From: Mactromeris polynyma
Lineage: Eukaryota; Mollusca; Bivalvia; Venerida; Mactridae
Length of the DNA stretch: 64,000 bases
Assembly: GCA_032209605.1 (NCBI GenBank)
Contig: JASFXZ010000014.1
Span: forward strand, 950,912-1,014,911
Direction of reading: 5' to 3'
Positions 25,114-37,600 of the stretch are shown here, one piece after another. The position numbers and the translations under genes are program-made. Below the pieces are notes generated by a model. That model ran no database searches. It had not been told where the DNA came from and saw nothing but the letters and a program-made list of their open reading frames with translations. Each line of letters starts with the position of its first letter. The first letter of the stretch is position 1.

Positions 25114-25427
25114 CTGATTTAGCGTCTTAGTGCCTTCACCAAACTCCGCCCACCTCATTAAACTTTCGTATCTACGACGGCTATGATACTTTTATGGCGT
25201 AATTTAAGTTTTTTATTTCCCCGGTTATTTGATTGTTTTTTTTGCACAATTCAAATTATAATCGATATTTGTAGTATTCTGCATGTATATGTAGTCATGC
25301 TGGGCATTATGTATAAAATCCAGGTCACTTGAGTTTATGGATACTGATTTAGCGTCTTCGTGCCTACACCAAACTCCGCCCACCTCATTAAACTTTCGTA
25401 GCTACGATGGCTATGTTACTTTCATGG
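25111..25427. repeat. Two direct copies of about 86 bp at the right end of the element
   Basis: ATACTGATTTAGCGTCTT with AACTCCGCCCACCTCATTAA, then ACTTTCGTA(T/G)CTACGA, occurs at 25111-25196 and again at 25341-25427, 230 bp apart. The outer copy runs into the terminal inverted repeat. Read in reverse complement, its GGCGGAGTT aligns with 13207-13215 at the left end. The inner copy may be an older terminus or the product of a duplication. Confidence 0.85.
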
Positions 25428-25455
25428 CTACTAAAGAAGGTCGACCTAATCTCTC

Positions 25456-25691
25456 TTTCCACAACTTTTTACGGTGACTCTAGCAGCCGTGTACTCGAAT
25501 TCAATTTATCAAGATCAAACATAAATATATTAATGCTACACCTAAAATTCAAGTTTATTTTATATTTTTTCTCAAGTAAAAAATATTTAAATTATCATTT
25601 TAATCGTTAAAGTAAATGCTTAACTATAAAATATAAATACGAAAATTATAACCCAATGAACATTCGGAATAGTTCTGTTTACATCGCCATC
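25456..25691 (+). promoter_or_regulatory. Upstream region of NUP188
   Basis: These 236 bp lie between the foldback element's right flank and the NUP188 ATG. I see no obvious TATA box or named site. The ATG sits in a favourable context (CATCATGG). Position suggests the core promoter and 5' UTR; this is inference. Confidence 0.4.
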
Positions 25692-28600
25692 ATGGTTGAT
25701 TCTGGCGCTAATAGCGCCGGCAGGTATAATATCCTAAAATAATGCTTAAATAGACACGCTACTTGTTATGTGACACTTACAAAAACTCGTATATGCGAAA
25801 TTCATCAAATTATATCGCTACAAATGTTACCACGAAATGTAGTCATTTTTTCGAAATTGAATAACATTCGTCTGCACGATATTTCGGATAGCTCAACTTC
25901 ATTGGGTGGAATTGCTTCGAATTTTCACTAATTCCCTACAGAAATTGATTGTTGTACACAGTATTAATCATTGTCTTACTTTTCATCCAATTGTATTCTC
26001 ACATTTTTTATTGCAGCAGCTTTGGAAACAGAAACTTATGGCAATACATCAGTGGAACAGGATTTTTGAGACCAAAGGTTATATATTCACAGTTTATATT
26101 AAATGCATTAATTTTATCTTAATGTTAATAATGCATGCTTATTACAGACATGAGTGTTTATTATCTGCAAATGATTTAGTGTGGTTTAGCATGAGCAACT
26201 CCCTCCAACCTCTTACAGACATTGAACAGTGTTTGAAGAAATTGTAATTTGTATATCCAAAGACCTAAATACCATAGATGCGCTACTAGTATGGACCATA
26301 GAACGAAGTCTCGTTCGTTCACTCAACGATCCGAGAAACGAAACAGGTGCGCGAGATTTGGAAAACTGCTAGACGTCGCCCTTTTGTATTGCATTTCAAA
26401 ACACAGTTTGGACAGTTTTGAAACCATTATTTTCTTAAAGAAGTTTTCAATGATAAAAAGTTAATATAAGTAAAGATCCTTTACTCCAAAAAAAAAACCC
26501 TAAAAGACGTTTTAGGTCTTTTGCTCGAATGAAAGCTGAATCACGCCTCTGAATTTCGGTCGCAAATTTATTCATGTTTTCGTTCAAATCGGACACTATT
26601 TATTCTTATCAAACGATAAATCTTTGTATTAAGTTAAAGCATATTAAAAATATTAGGTTACAATATATTCAAGTTTTTGCATTCAAGTAATCATAGGTAG
26701 CGAATTTACGCTGCACACGCTGAAGCGTAATTTCTTCACAGACTCACGTTAAGTTTCCTATAAATTCTCGGATTTTCACAATAAGAACCATATATCTAAC
26801 TTACCCAAATGTAAAAAGCAATCTTTCAGGACGTCAAATCCTCAAAAAAATGTGTTTAATATTATTTATAGTTTTTCCAGAAACGGCGATCAAACAATCC
26901 AAGATAAAAGAAATGTTCACAACATTAATTATTGCTTCATAACTATATTTCTAAACAGGTCGGTTATTTCCGCTTCATTTATGGATATTTCATCAAATTC
27001 TAATTGTACTAACACACTTCCATGTCAATTAAATATTTTAAAAGGCTGCTGTGAAAAACAATCTGTGTTCACATAATCTTAGAATTGTGTAAAGATTAAT
27101 TAAACAAATGATGTAAATCACGCGAGCATGTCATGTTTGTGTACACAAGTCGTCTATTTTCCCCAGCACAAGGGTGTGAAAAATATATATTTAGTAGGTC
27201 AAATCAATGTATTTATTGTCTGTGTAACAGGGTGGTGACAGCAATTTAATTCTGAACAGGAATTGACATTAAAAAATGTCGGAAGAGGCTGGTTTAGTCT
27301 TTGAAATATGAACATTTTTGGATGACAGACGTTGAAACCCGATTGTGTTTATTACAAATTGAGATCACAGACTGATATGACCTAATCATTTCAATTATCA
27401 AAGGCACTTATTCTATTAAACAGGAAATAGCAGTATGAATTAACACATAACAAAGATCTCCTGGGGTTTTATGACTCTCGTGTTTTTACAGCTGACACCT
27501 AGGGCAATTTTCAATTACAGCATTGACCAGTAGAACTAATCTGCCGAGGGCGTGGTTTATGAATTGCAAAACAATAGGCATCGACCAATCAAATTAATTA
27601 AAACACAAGAACATTCATTTATTACTGTCAATTATCAATTTATATGAGAACACAGAAATTGTTTAAACATTGAAATTAAATGGCCACCCGCGAAAGATGT
27701 CTAAACTATTTTATGGATTTTAGCGCTATGTGCCATTTTCATAAGACATTCCTTTAAAAGTAACTATAAACAATATATATTTAATCTGAGTATGAATAAC
27801 AAAACAGACAGAGAGTTTCATATTTTATTTTGACAACAATATATTGTTTTTAGACTACGTCTGCCGTTAACATTGTATCGATGCGCCATATCTGGTAAAC
27901 GTTAACCTGCTCTCGCGAGATTTTATTTGCCGCGAGAGTTTACGATATCTGGCCGAGTAGCGCATCTGTGGTATTTAGGTCTTTGGTATATCTTTACAAA
28001 AAACATTCGTGGACACAGTCTGTAAAATATACTGACAAGCAAAATGGTATATACATGTACATGGCTGTCAAAGTAGTGTTGTGTGTCACAGCCTAAGAGG
28101 GTGTTTGAAGGGCTGTGACTTCATGACAGGTTTGAGAGGTAAAGTTCCATATTACCTTGTAATTATTGCCTTTCCCTCATTTAACACTTACTCAAAATAT
28201 CTAAGCTTAAAATATCTCCACTTATAGGTTAGGTTCGGGTACGTTACCTTACCGAAATCCGATTTCCATTACCGAAATCCGAATCAAAGTCAACATCTGC
28301 AATATATAATTATATTTTTTTGTTATCATAATAAATATTAGGTTGATACAAAGTTATAAGCAAAAAATCAAATAAAAATATTGCATATTAAGAACAATAT
28401 AGACGTTAATGTCATCCGAAATCCAATCGCCACTACCGACCTACGATCGTCGCCATTTTCCGATTATAAACGAAGATATAAACATTATTCGTTGATAAAT
28501 ATTATTTGATGTTATGTATATATATGCAGTTTAGAATTAGATATGTATGCCAAAACTGATTTTTGTAAATCATGTCTATGTCATGTTTTACACAATTTGA

Positions 28601-31600
28601 ATGGGGTGCACTCGTTGATAGCTTTTAAATTTTTAAAGAATTACCTCCCCTAACAGTAGTAGTGATTAAAGCAACGGTATTCCGGAAAATACCGGCATCT
28701 GGTGGATTGGATTTCGGATGACATAATCGTCTATATTGTTCTTAATATGCAATCTTTTTCCTTGATTTTTTGTCTGTACATTTATATCAGCACAATATTT
28801 AATATTAAAACAAAAAAAAAGAATTATTTATTGCTAATGTTGTCTTTGATTCGGATTTCGGTAATGGAAATCAGATTTCGGTAAGGTAACGTAGCGGTTA
28901 GGTTCATACCTTAATAAGTCATGTTCTACAATATGTTACTTAGGTTGAGCATTGTTTTTGGCCTTAAAGTTGACTGGTATGATATGTTTTAAAGAGCTGA
29001 ACAAGTTTCTTGCAGCACAGCATACTTATTGACTGCTTATACATATAAACTTAACTTCGTAAAAATTGAATTGATAGGATTTGATCAAGAGGGAACTAAC
29101 AAGAAACAAGGACAAAATACTAAAAGGTCTTCTAAGCTACAAAAAACCAAGGTTCGTATTATTATGATTTTACTATGTAATAAATCTACTTTTTATATTA
29201 AATTTAAATATCTATTATTTAACAAGCATCTGATGTTTTAATGATTTATATCAAGGCTTTTGCATAGATAAGAAACACATACAGCGAAACCTTGATAATA
29301 TAAGCAACCTTGGGATCCTTGAAAATGGTATTAATACTGAGGTGGTCTTAATATTGAGTTGAATAAAGAGCAAAACAATGAAAATGGACTTGAAAATTAT
29401 GTTCTTAATTTTGAGATAGTCTTATTATTGAGGTGGTCTTTATTACTTTAAATGAGGTTTTTCTGTATATATTTTTCAGAATATCAAATAAATGTAAATT
29501 GGAATGGTTTTACTTTTATTGTAATAATCTTTGATAAAACTGAGTGAATGTTGAATAAAAATGTTCTGAAATTGTAGTTTAAGTGCCAGAGAATTATGAC
29601 AATTTTATGTTCATGGTTAATTGTGTATGAGATTAGAAAAATGTTTGTGTACTACTTCAGGTATAAAAACAGATTTTCTGAACTTTTCTGTTAAGTGTTC
29701 TGTCCTCTTAAACATTTCAGGGCACCTCAAGGTGATTTGTTGAAGAACAAAAAACTATCAACACGACAGAAGGACTTTGTACAGAAGCTTAATCAATTTC
29801 TTGTTAGTATTTTTTTTCTTATGACAAGTTTCAGAAGCCTGATAAGGTGACCATTTTGCACCCTTTCAGTTTACAAAGGGAATACAATTATTTTGACACT
29901 ATCTTTTACTTCCAGCAAAGTAATATGGAGTATTAACTTCCTTATTAAAACATTGTGATAGGGAAGAAACATTGTGATCCACTGGTTTCCAGTCCACAGT
30001 TTTGTTGTCTTATCTGATAAAGCAAAATCGTCCAGAATTAATATTTCTAATTGAATAATTGCTTAATGTTTTAATTCTGTTTAGCTTTTTATCTTATTGA
30101 CATTTACCGGTAAACAAAACTGTAATTTGGGTTCATATCTGTTGATGCTACTGAGTTTTCAACAATTAAGGTGGAATTTTTCTAAAGTTCTTGACAACCG
30201 CCTGAGTCTGACTTAATTATGGCTCTTGTAATTTTATAATTAACATTGAAAAAATAATTGAAAATTATTTTAGAGGTGACAAAATTACCATATACTGATC
30301 TAGGTACCTTTGTTCACTTTGAAATGATAAATTGAGTTCATGATTGCTCTCCCATTATTTCAGGGGATAGAAGAGGACCAGAGCTATGAAATATTTTGTT
30401 CCTATATCTCTCAAGACTTCAGAGGCTCTCAGAAAAACTTGCAGGTTGCTACACTTAAATTCATTTTTTTGAGAAATTTTAGAATATTGTGGGAATTGTA
30501 ATTTGAAAAACTGACCTGATTATTGTGTTGAATTTATAGAAAAATACTGAAATTGTTGTTTGTGCAACACATTCTTACATGAGTGGTAATTTTTAATTCA
30601 TCTATTAAACAAGTCTTCTAAAACAATAAAAACAAAGCTTTAAATGTTTATGATGAATTTTACTTTTTTTTCAGCTGGCATTAAGTTCGGAAAGACATTC
30701 CCTTGGCTTTATGTTGAAGATACGAGATTTCTACTTCAGTGAGAGACTGTATTTATTGCAATGTATCAAACATGTGTTATCATACTGGTCTGACACTGAA
30801 AATCATCCATATAGAGTAAGTTTCCACTGAAACAATCAATCTCTGATTGTAGCCAAGTTTTTGTTGTTATTGATTGTAGATACGTCTATTCTTTGAGAGT
30901 TTGAAGAAACAGATAATGTGTTTTGACAACCATTTTCTTATCGGCTGAATGATATGGAAAGTTTTCAGCTGCTTGCAAAGTACGGGTTGGTACTGTTTAG
31001 ATACTAAGGAACACTAGTTAGGTTAGCTGTCTGTCACGAATAATATATGCATAATAATATAACTGAAATTTTGAAGACAAATGCATTGGAAGAAAGAAAG
31101 TAACAGGTCAGGTTGAACTGAGAACTTCACAATCCCTGACATAGGTGCAACTATTGTAACCAAGGTAACAGGTGTGGTTGAACTGTGAACTTCACAATCC
31201 CTGACATAGGTGCAACTATTGTAACCAAGGTAACAGGTGTGGTTGAACTGTGAACTTCACAATCCCTGACATAGGAGCAAATATTGTAACCAAGGTAACA
31301 GGTGTGGTTGAACTGTGAACTTCACTATCCCTGACATAGGTGCAACTATTGTAACCAAGGTAACAGGTGTGGTTGAACTGTGAACTTCACAATCCCTGAC
31401 ATAGGTGCAACTATTGTAACCAAGGTAACAGGTGTGGTTGAACTGTGAACTTCACTATCCCTGACATAGGTGCAACTATTGTAACCAAGGTAACAGATAT
31501 CAAGAATGATTAATGTTAGTTGAAATGACCTGTTGCACACTTGATGTGATATAAGTTAGTTTAAAATAAATAAATAAAGGAAAAAAGAAAGAAAGAACTA

Positions 31601-34600
31601 ATGAAGAAAAGAGAAAGAGAGAAAGTGGAAAAAACCATCTAAACGACAGTATTATTGATTTGAACATGATTGATTTCAGGTGGAGTACACTGAGTTTCTA
31701 AATGAACTATTGAAGAATAATGCGTTGATAAAGAAGATATTGGAACAAGTTGATGAAGTATGTGATGAAGCGTTACCTACCTGGGAAACACATGGCAGCC
31801 TCATGGTAACTTACATTGTTTCTGTATTGTGCCAAAATGTCTGTATATGTAGAGCTTTTTTATTTCATAAATTTTGTTAGTCAACTGTCATTTAAAATGG
31901 TGTTTTGCGTTTTATTTTCACACATGAACTGCCATTTAGACAGTCTTCCTGAACTGTACATTTCTTAATGTTTTGCTGACTAAAATATGTAATCATCTGA
32001 GGTTTCACTAGGTGCTGAGTCAGGTCATTTTGATAATTTTTACTTTATTTTTCCATTTTATAGCCAAATTACCTATAATTTAGAGAAAAATTGCCCCTTC
32101 AGCCAGAATCCTTAGGGTCAAAAGGTGGCTTTTGGAATTTTCAGGGTCAACGGGTCAACTCCAGGGTCAAATGGAACCCCTGATCACTGACCACAGTACG
32201 AAATTGAGAAGACCATCTATATTTTCCAAGTTCTTTTTTCTTATGATAATCATCATTGTCCACAGAAATATTATTTTTTGCAGTTTCACTTGCTAATATA
32301 TTATTCAACTATCTTGTCTTCTATTACGACACGTTCATAATGTTTCAGAATGAGAGACATGCTGTGGCCTGGGCACACCAGAACTTGAAGGAGCAGGTAA
32401 ATACAGCTAACATTCAATGTATAATGTTACCTGACTGTTATCATGTTTGCTTCTTTGATTCGATATTAGTCGTATTTATTAGGAATTCAATGATAATTAT
32501 TATTTACAATTTATTATTGTTATTACGCATGCTGATTTCATGAGTTTATCACATGGAATGTAGTGCCAATAGTGAATTCTCTGGCACTTGGTAGTGTACT
32601 GTTCTGGTTTTTAAAATCACAACTACCCACATTGACTGAAGACATCCTGACAACGTTGGTTTTGAGAGTCAGGTTGATTTTGTTATCTTTTTGTTTGATT
32701 GTAGGTGGAATTGTTAGAAATTTTACTTGTATACTGGAAGGACTTTGAAGCTTCATCAACAGACTTTAACAAGCTTCTGGACAAGTTCAAGGTTTGTTCA
32801 TAAGGCCATAATTAAACGATTGTTTGTTTATGGCATAACCATACCTACCCATGAAAATGGCCCCTACTCAAAAAACATTTTGAGGGGTCTGAGTGGGATT
32901 TTATTAGCAGCATGTTGATAGCTAACACTAGTATGGCCGTAACAAATAGTTTCCAGTCCAGGATTTTCTTGACTGGTGCTACATTTCAATTTTATCTGTG
33001 TTTGTTGTATATAGACAATAACACCTTTTATTGAACATTCAGGTCATATTTTAAATTCCGTTAAGTGGTATAACTTACATTGTACAATTTTTTATCTCCT
33101 CTATTCAAAACGTTTAGTGGAGTCAAAGTGCTTTCTGTCCTATATAGTCTTTGTGCTGCCCCCACCATTGGTAGAATGGGGAAGGGGCATAAAGTGATGC
33201 CCCTGTCTGTCCATCCGAGCGATCGTCCATGGGCACGTACGTGTAGGACAATAAAATACAAGTTAAATTCAATTTCAGTTACAAATCACTTATATTTGAC
33301 GGAGTTATGGCTCTTTTCGACAAAAAATAGTTTCTGATCAATAACACTTGAAAAACCCATGGACTATCTAGTTATATAATGTATGTGTAGTTATATATTT
33401 TAGCATGAATGTCAATATTTCAGAGACTAGGGTTTGGAAGAAGACAGAGTTATAAACATGTACTTGATGAATCAATGGATAGACTACTGAAAAAGATTGG
33501 GTATCTAAGTTAAACTATTTCATCTTCTAGCCATATCAATTCAGAATTGTTTTGTTATAAACTCCAATATAGGTTTGCATCATATTCAAATGAATATCCC
33601 TTTTCGTCTCACCTATAAACTTGCATGGTAATGAATGAATGCCCATACACAAGTATTACAGTATTACAGTATAACAGTTCAATGCTTTTTTCTCTCATAT
33701 TTATTTAATGTTGGCTTGTTTTCCCCATCCATATTATCATAGTATTGTATTGTAAATTTACATGTCAAGGGTTCAGTGCAAGACTATTCTAACTACTATA
33801 TAAATACATAGGAGTTAGGATAGTCTTGCGCTGAGCCCTCGAAATTTATTGTGTTGTATCAGTGAATAATAATAAATTAAGTTTAAACCAATGTTGCATA
33901 TAAATTGTATCCTTTCTATTATTCAGTCATCACGGTCACCTTCTGTCCTGAAGCCCGGGGCTTGTAACTTATAATTTGTGTATTTCATTTCAGTTGTTTA
34001 GAAGTGTTGGTATTGCTGCAAGCTATGGATCTGGAGACTGTGGAAAGACTTAGTTATACTAAACAGTAAGATTGATTGCACTTGTAATAAACTATCAGCC
34101 TATCTTGATTTAAATTTTATAGCAGATTCAACTTGGTTTTTAATTTGTTAGTTCCATGATGCTGATGTTTGTTACTATACTGTCAAGACAGTAGTACAGA
34201 CTCATCAATACTGTACCCTTCAAATAGCCAGTAGTCAGCTTGGATGGCCATCTGTTAACCTTATTTTGACTTCACATTTAGCATTTAGATTGTTATTGTT
34301 TATTATAGCTGTTCCTCTTCAGTGTGAGTGAAAACAATTCATTTATACATGTATTAGGTGTCACAATTTAAATTTGACAATTTATTCAGGTTTGCGGACC
34401 ACAGTTTACTGAAAGACAAAGCAACTTTTAAATCTGTAGAAACAACAATGCAATATTTGGGGTCAGAACAGCCCCATGGCCCTTTATTACTTAGTTGGTC
34501 AGTAATGAGACAGTTGTTTTTGGATGAAGATGGAGCAAATATTACCAGAAAATACGGGAACCAGGCATTACAACTCAATGTGTTTGACTTCCTGTCTGAA

Positions 34601-37600
34601 CTTCTGGACCAGGAACCATTCTCAGGAAATTCTGTAAGTATAAATCATATTGTTTTTTTCTCCCGTGGGAAATAAAATAAGCCTGGGCAACTGTCAGGCA
34701 TGTACAGTGTGGCTCGAAACTTAATTTTTTTGAAAAGTCAAATAGTTGTCCAAAGTTAAAACATTTATGATTATAATTCTTCGTCTTTCTCGTTTTAAAG
34801 ATTTGCCTGATGAGAGTTAGTAATTGTTTGAACCTGTTCACCAAGTAAATATTCTGGGTGCTTCTGCTTAACTGTAAAGCATGGACAATTCAATTGTTTT
34901 GTTTTCTGTACAGATCACATTGCCAGCCACATGTAAATGTCAGTCATACCTCAATATTCTGATATTTTATTTGTAGATGACGGCAACACTGTCACATTGT
35001 GTTATATATACTGTACTACTGGCGGCTCTCACTGCTTTTGATGAGACAACTTTAACCAGGAGTAAGGGAGAAATGCAGGTAAGAGATATTTAATGCCATT
35101 TCGTTCTTCATTTTGTTTGTGAAATCTCCATGGACACATTTATATGGATTTATTAACAGTTTCTTTCTGACTTTTATCATTTCAATTCAGATCCCCATTT
35201 TACAACAGATCTCACAAACTCAAATAGTCAAGAAGAACTTTATGATTTTAGTCATATAACACAGAAACAATCAACTATTGCTGATATATATAAACTAGAA
35301 CTGGGCACACTAGCGCTACTATCAGTAGCAAGCAGGATTGTTCAACAGTTTTCATTATGCAAAATATGAAATGTTTGATTTGTGAAAAATATTAATTTGA
35401 AAACTTTTGTGAAACTGAGACCTTGCTTGTAGAATTGTCATTTAGCTATGTCATGAATATTCACAAAAAGCTGTTTCTAACTTCGAGGTATAGTGATAAA
35501 TGCTAAGTGTTGTTGGTTCAGTAATGCATTTGGCTGTGAACAACTATCTGGTTAAATATTCAGTGTTATGTTTGTTATATATTCCAGGTGTTGTATGATA
35601 TATCAGCTAAATTACTGAGTAAGGAAGTTTTAGCCAACAGTGTTTGGAATAAGGTAGGTTTTCAGCAAATTGTTCAACATTTTATGTTTTTTAACAATTC
35701 TGTTTAAAATGGGTATCTCATGGGTTTTCAGTGATTTGTAACATACTTATTTTTCTATATAAATAGTGTCTTAGTATCAATGGTAATTAAAGGTAATTTT
35801 GTTTAGGTAATTAGCACAATTTGACGATTGTTACAGTATATGTTATATTATGATAAAGTCTACACATACTTCATATTGGCACTTTATGTCTATGTTGTTC
35901 ATAACTTTCCAATTGCCTACAAAATAATTATTTCCACTTTTCATTTACATTTGAAAATGTGACAACAAGGAAAGTGATCAAATTGTACAATATTGGATTG
36001 TGGTGTATGTTTGAGCTGTGTAGGATTGTGGTGTATGTTTGAGCTGTGTATTTCAGGGCATGGAGCAAGGTGTGGGAAACATGTATCAGACAGCGTTACT
36101 GAATTTCCCCCTGGATTTCTCCACACTGGTAAAACTGAGTACATCCCTGGCATCTGCCCACAGTACAAGTGCCTCAAAGGTACTTATATTGATTGTTGAG
36201 TAATACATGCATCAATATATACGCAGTACATTTATAAACTGAGTACATCCCTGGCATCTGCCCACAGTACTAGTGCCTCAAAGGTACTTATATTGATTGT
36301 TAAGTAATACATTCATCAATATATACACAGTACATTTATAAACTGAGTACATCCCTGGCATCTGCCCACAGTACAAGTGCCTCAAAGGTACTTATATTGA
36401 TTGTTGAGTAATACATGCATCAATATATACGCAGTACATTTATAAACTGAGTACATCCCTGGCATCTGCCCACAGTACTAGTGCCTCAAAGGTACTTATA
36501 TTGATTGTTAAGTAATACATTCATCAATATATACACAGTACATTTATAAACTGAGTACATCCCTGGCATCTGCCCACAGTACTAGTGCCTCAAAGGTACT
36601 TATATTGATTGTTAAGTAATACATTCATCAATATATACGCAGTACATTTATAAACTGAGTACATCCCTGGCATCTGCCCACAGTACTAGTGCCTCAAAGG
36701 TACTTATATTGATTGTTGAGTAATACATGCATCAATATATACGCAGTACATTTATAAACTGAGTACATCCCTGGCATCTGCCCACAGTACTAGTGCCTCA
36801 AAGGTACTTATATTGATTGTTAAGTAATGCATTCATCAATATATACACAGTACATTTATAAACTGAGTACATCCCTGGCATCTGCCCACAGTGCTAGTGC
36901 CTCAAAGGTACTTATATTGATTGTTAAGTAATACATTCATCAATATATACGCAGTACATTTATAAACTGAGTACATCCCTGGCATCTGCCCACAGTACTA
37001 GTGCCTCAAAGGTACTTATATTGATTGTTGAGTAATACATGCATCAATATATACGCAGTACATTTATAAACTGAGTACATCCCTGGCATCTGCCCTCAGT
37101 ACTAGTGCCTCAAAGGTACTTATATTGATTGTTAAGTAATACATTCATCAATATATACACAGTACATTTATAAACTGAGTACATCCCTGGCATCTGCCCA
37201 CAGTACTAGTGCCTCAAAGGTACTTATATTGATTGTTAAGTAATACATTCATCAATATATACGCAGTACATTTATAAACTGAGTACATCCCTGGCATCTG
37301 CCCACAGTACTAGTGCCTCAAAGGTACTTATATTGATTGTTAAGTAATACATTCATCAATATATACACAGTACATTTATAAACGCACAAAACAGGTTTTC
37401 TCAACTTTTGTGGACTTACGTAGAAATTTTGTCATTTTTATTCAGAAATTCTTTACTACCAATTGTTAATCATATTATTTAAAATTTGGCTTTAGCTTGA
37501 ATTACTCATAAGATCGTCTCAATAATTGACATATGCCAATTATTGAGACGATCTTATGAGTAATTTTGCATCATAATATATACATTATATTGCAAGTACA

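Larger units (their letters stand above)
13157..25446. mobile_element. Giant foldback (FB)-type element, 12.29 kb
   Basis: Two satellite arms in opposite orientation (13562-18755 and 20815-25113) flank a 2.06-kb loop. The outer ends are inverted repeats: GATGAACCTTCTTTCGTAGC on the left against GGTCGACCTTCTTTAGTAGC read from the right, continuing through (C/T)ATGAAAGT. Looser homology reaches GGCGGAGTT (13207-13215 and the complement of 25372-25380). The 9-bp sequence TAATCTCTC directly abuts both ends (13148-13156 and 25447-25455), which fits a target duplication. Long inverted repeats built of short tandem units plus 9-bp duplications are hallmarks of Drosophila FB elements, often linked to the Mutator superfamily. 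No transposase is visible, so it would be non-autonomous. The assignment is inference. Confidence 0.75.

Noticed and set aside
26131..26250. Candidate NUP188 exons after ATTACAG (26151) or CTTACAG (26219)
   Set aside because: Both give stops in the phase required by exon 2; the true next exon is 29078-29151, which continues DLIKRELTRNKDKILKG and restores the family match.
26852..27076. 74-codon ORF inside the 1.73-kb element, considered as a transposase remnant
   Set aside because: Shows no recognisable transposase motif and no exon structure.
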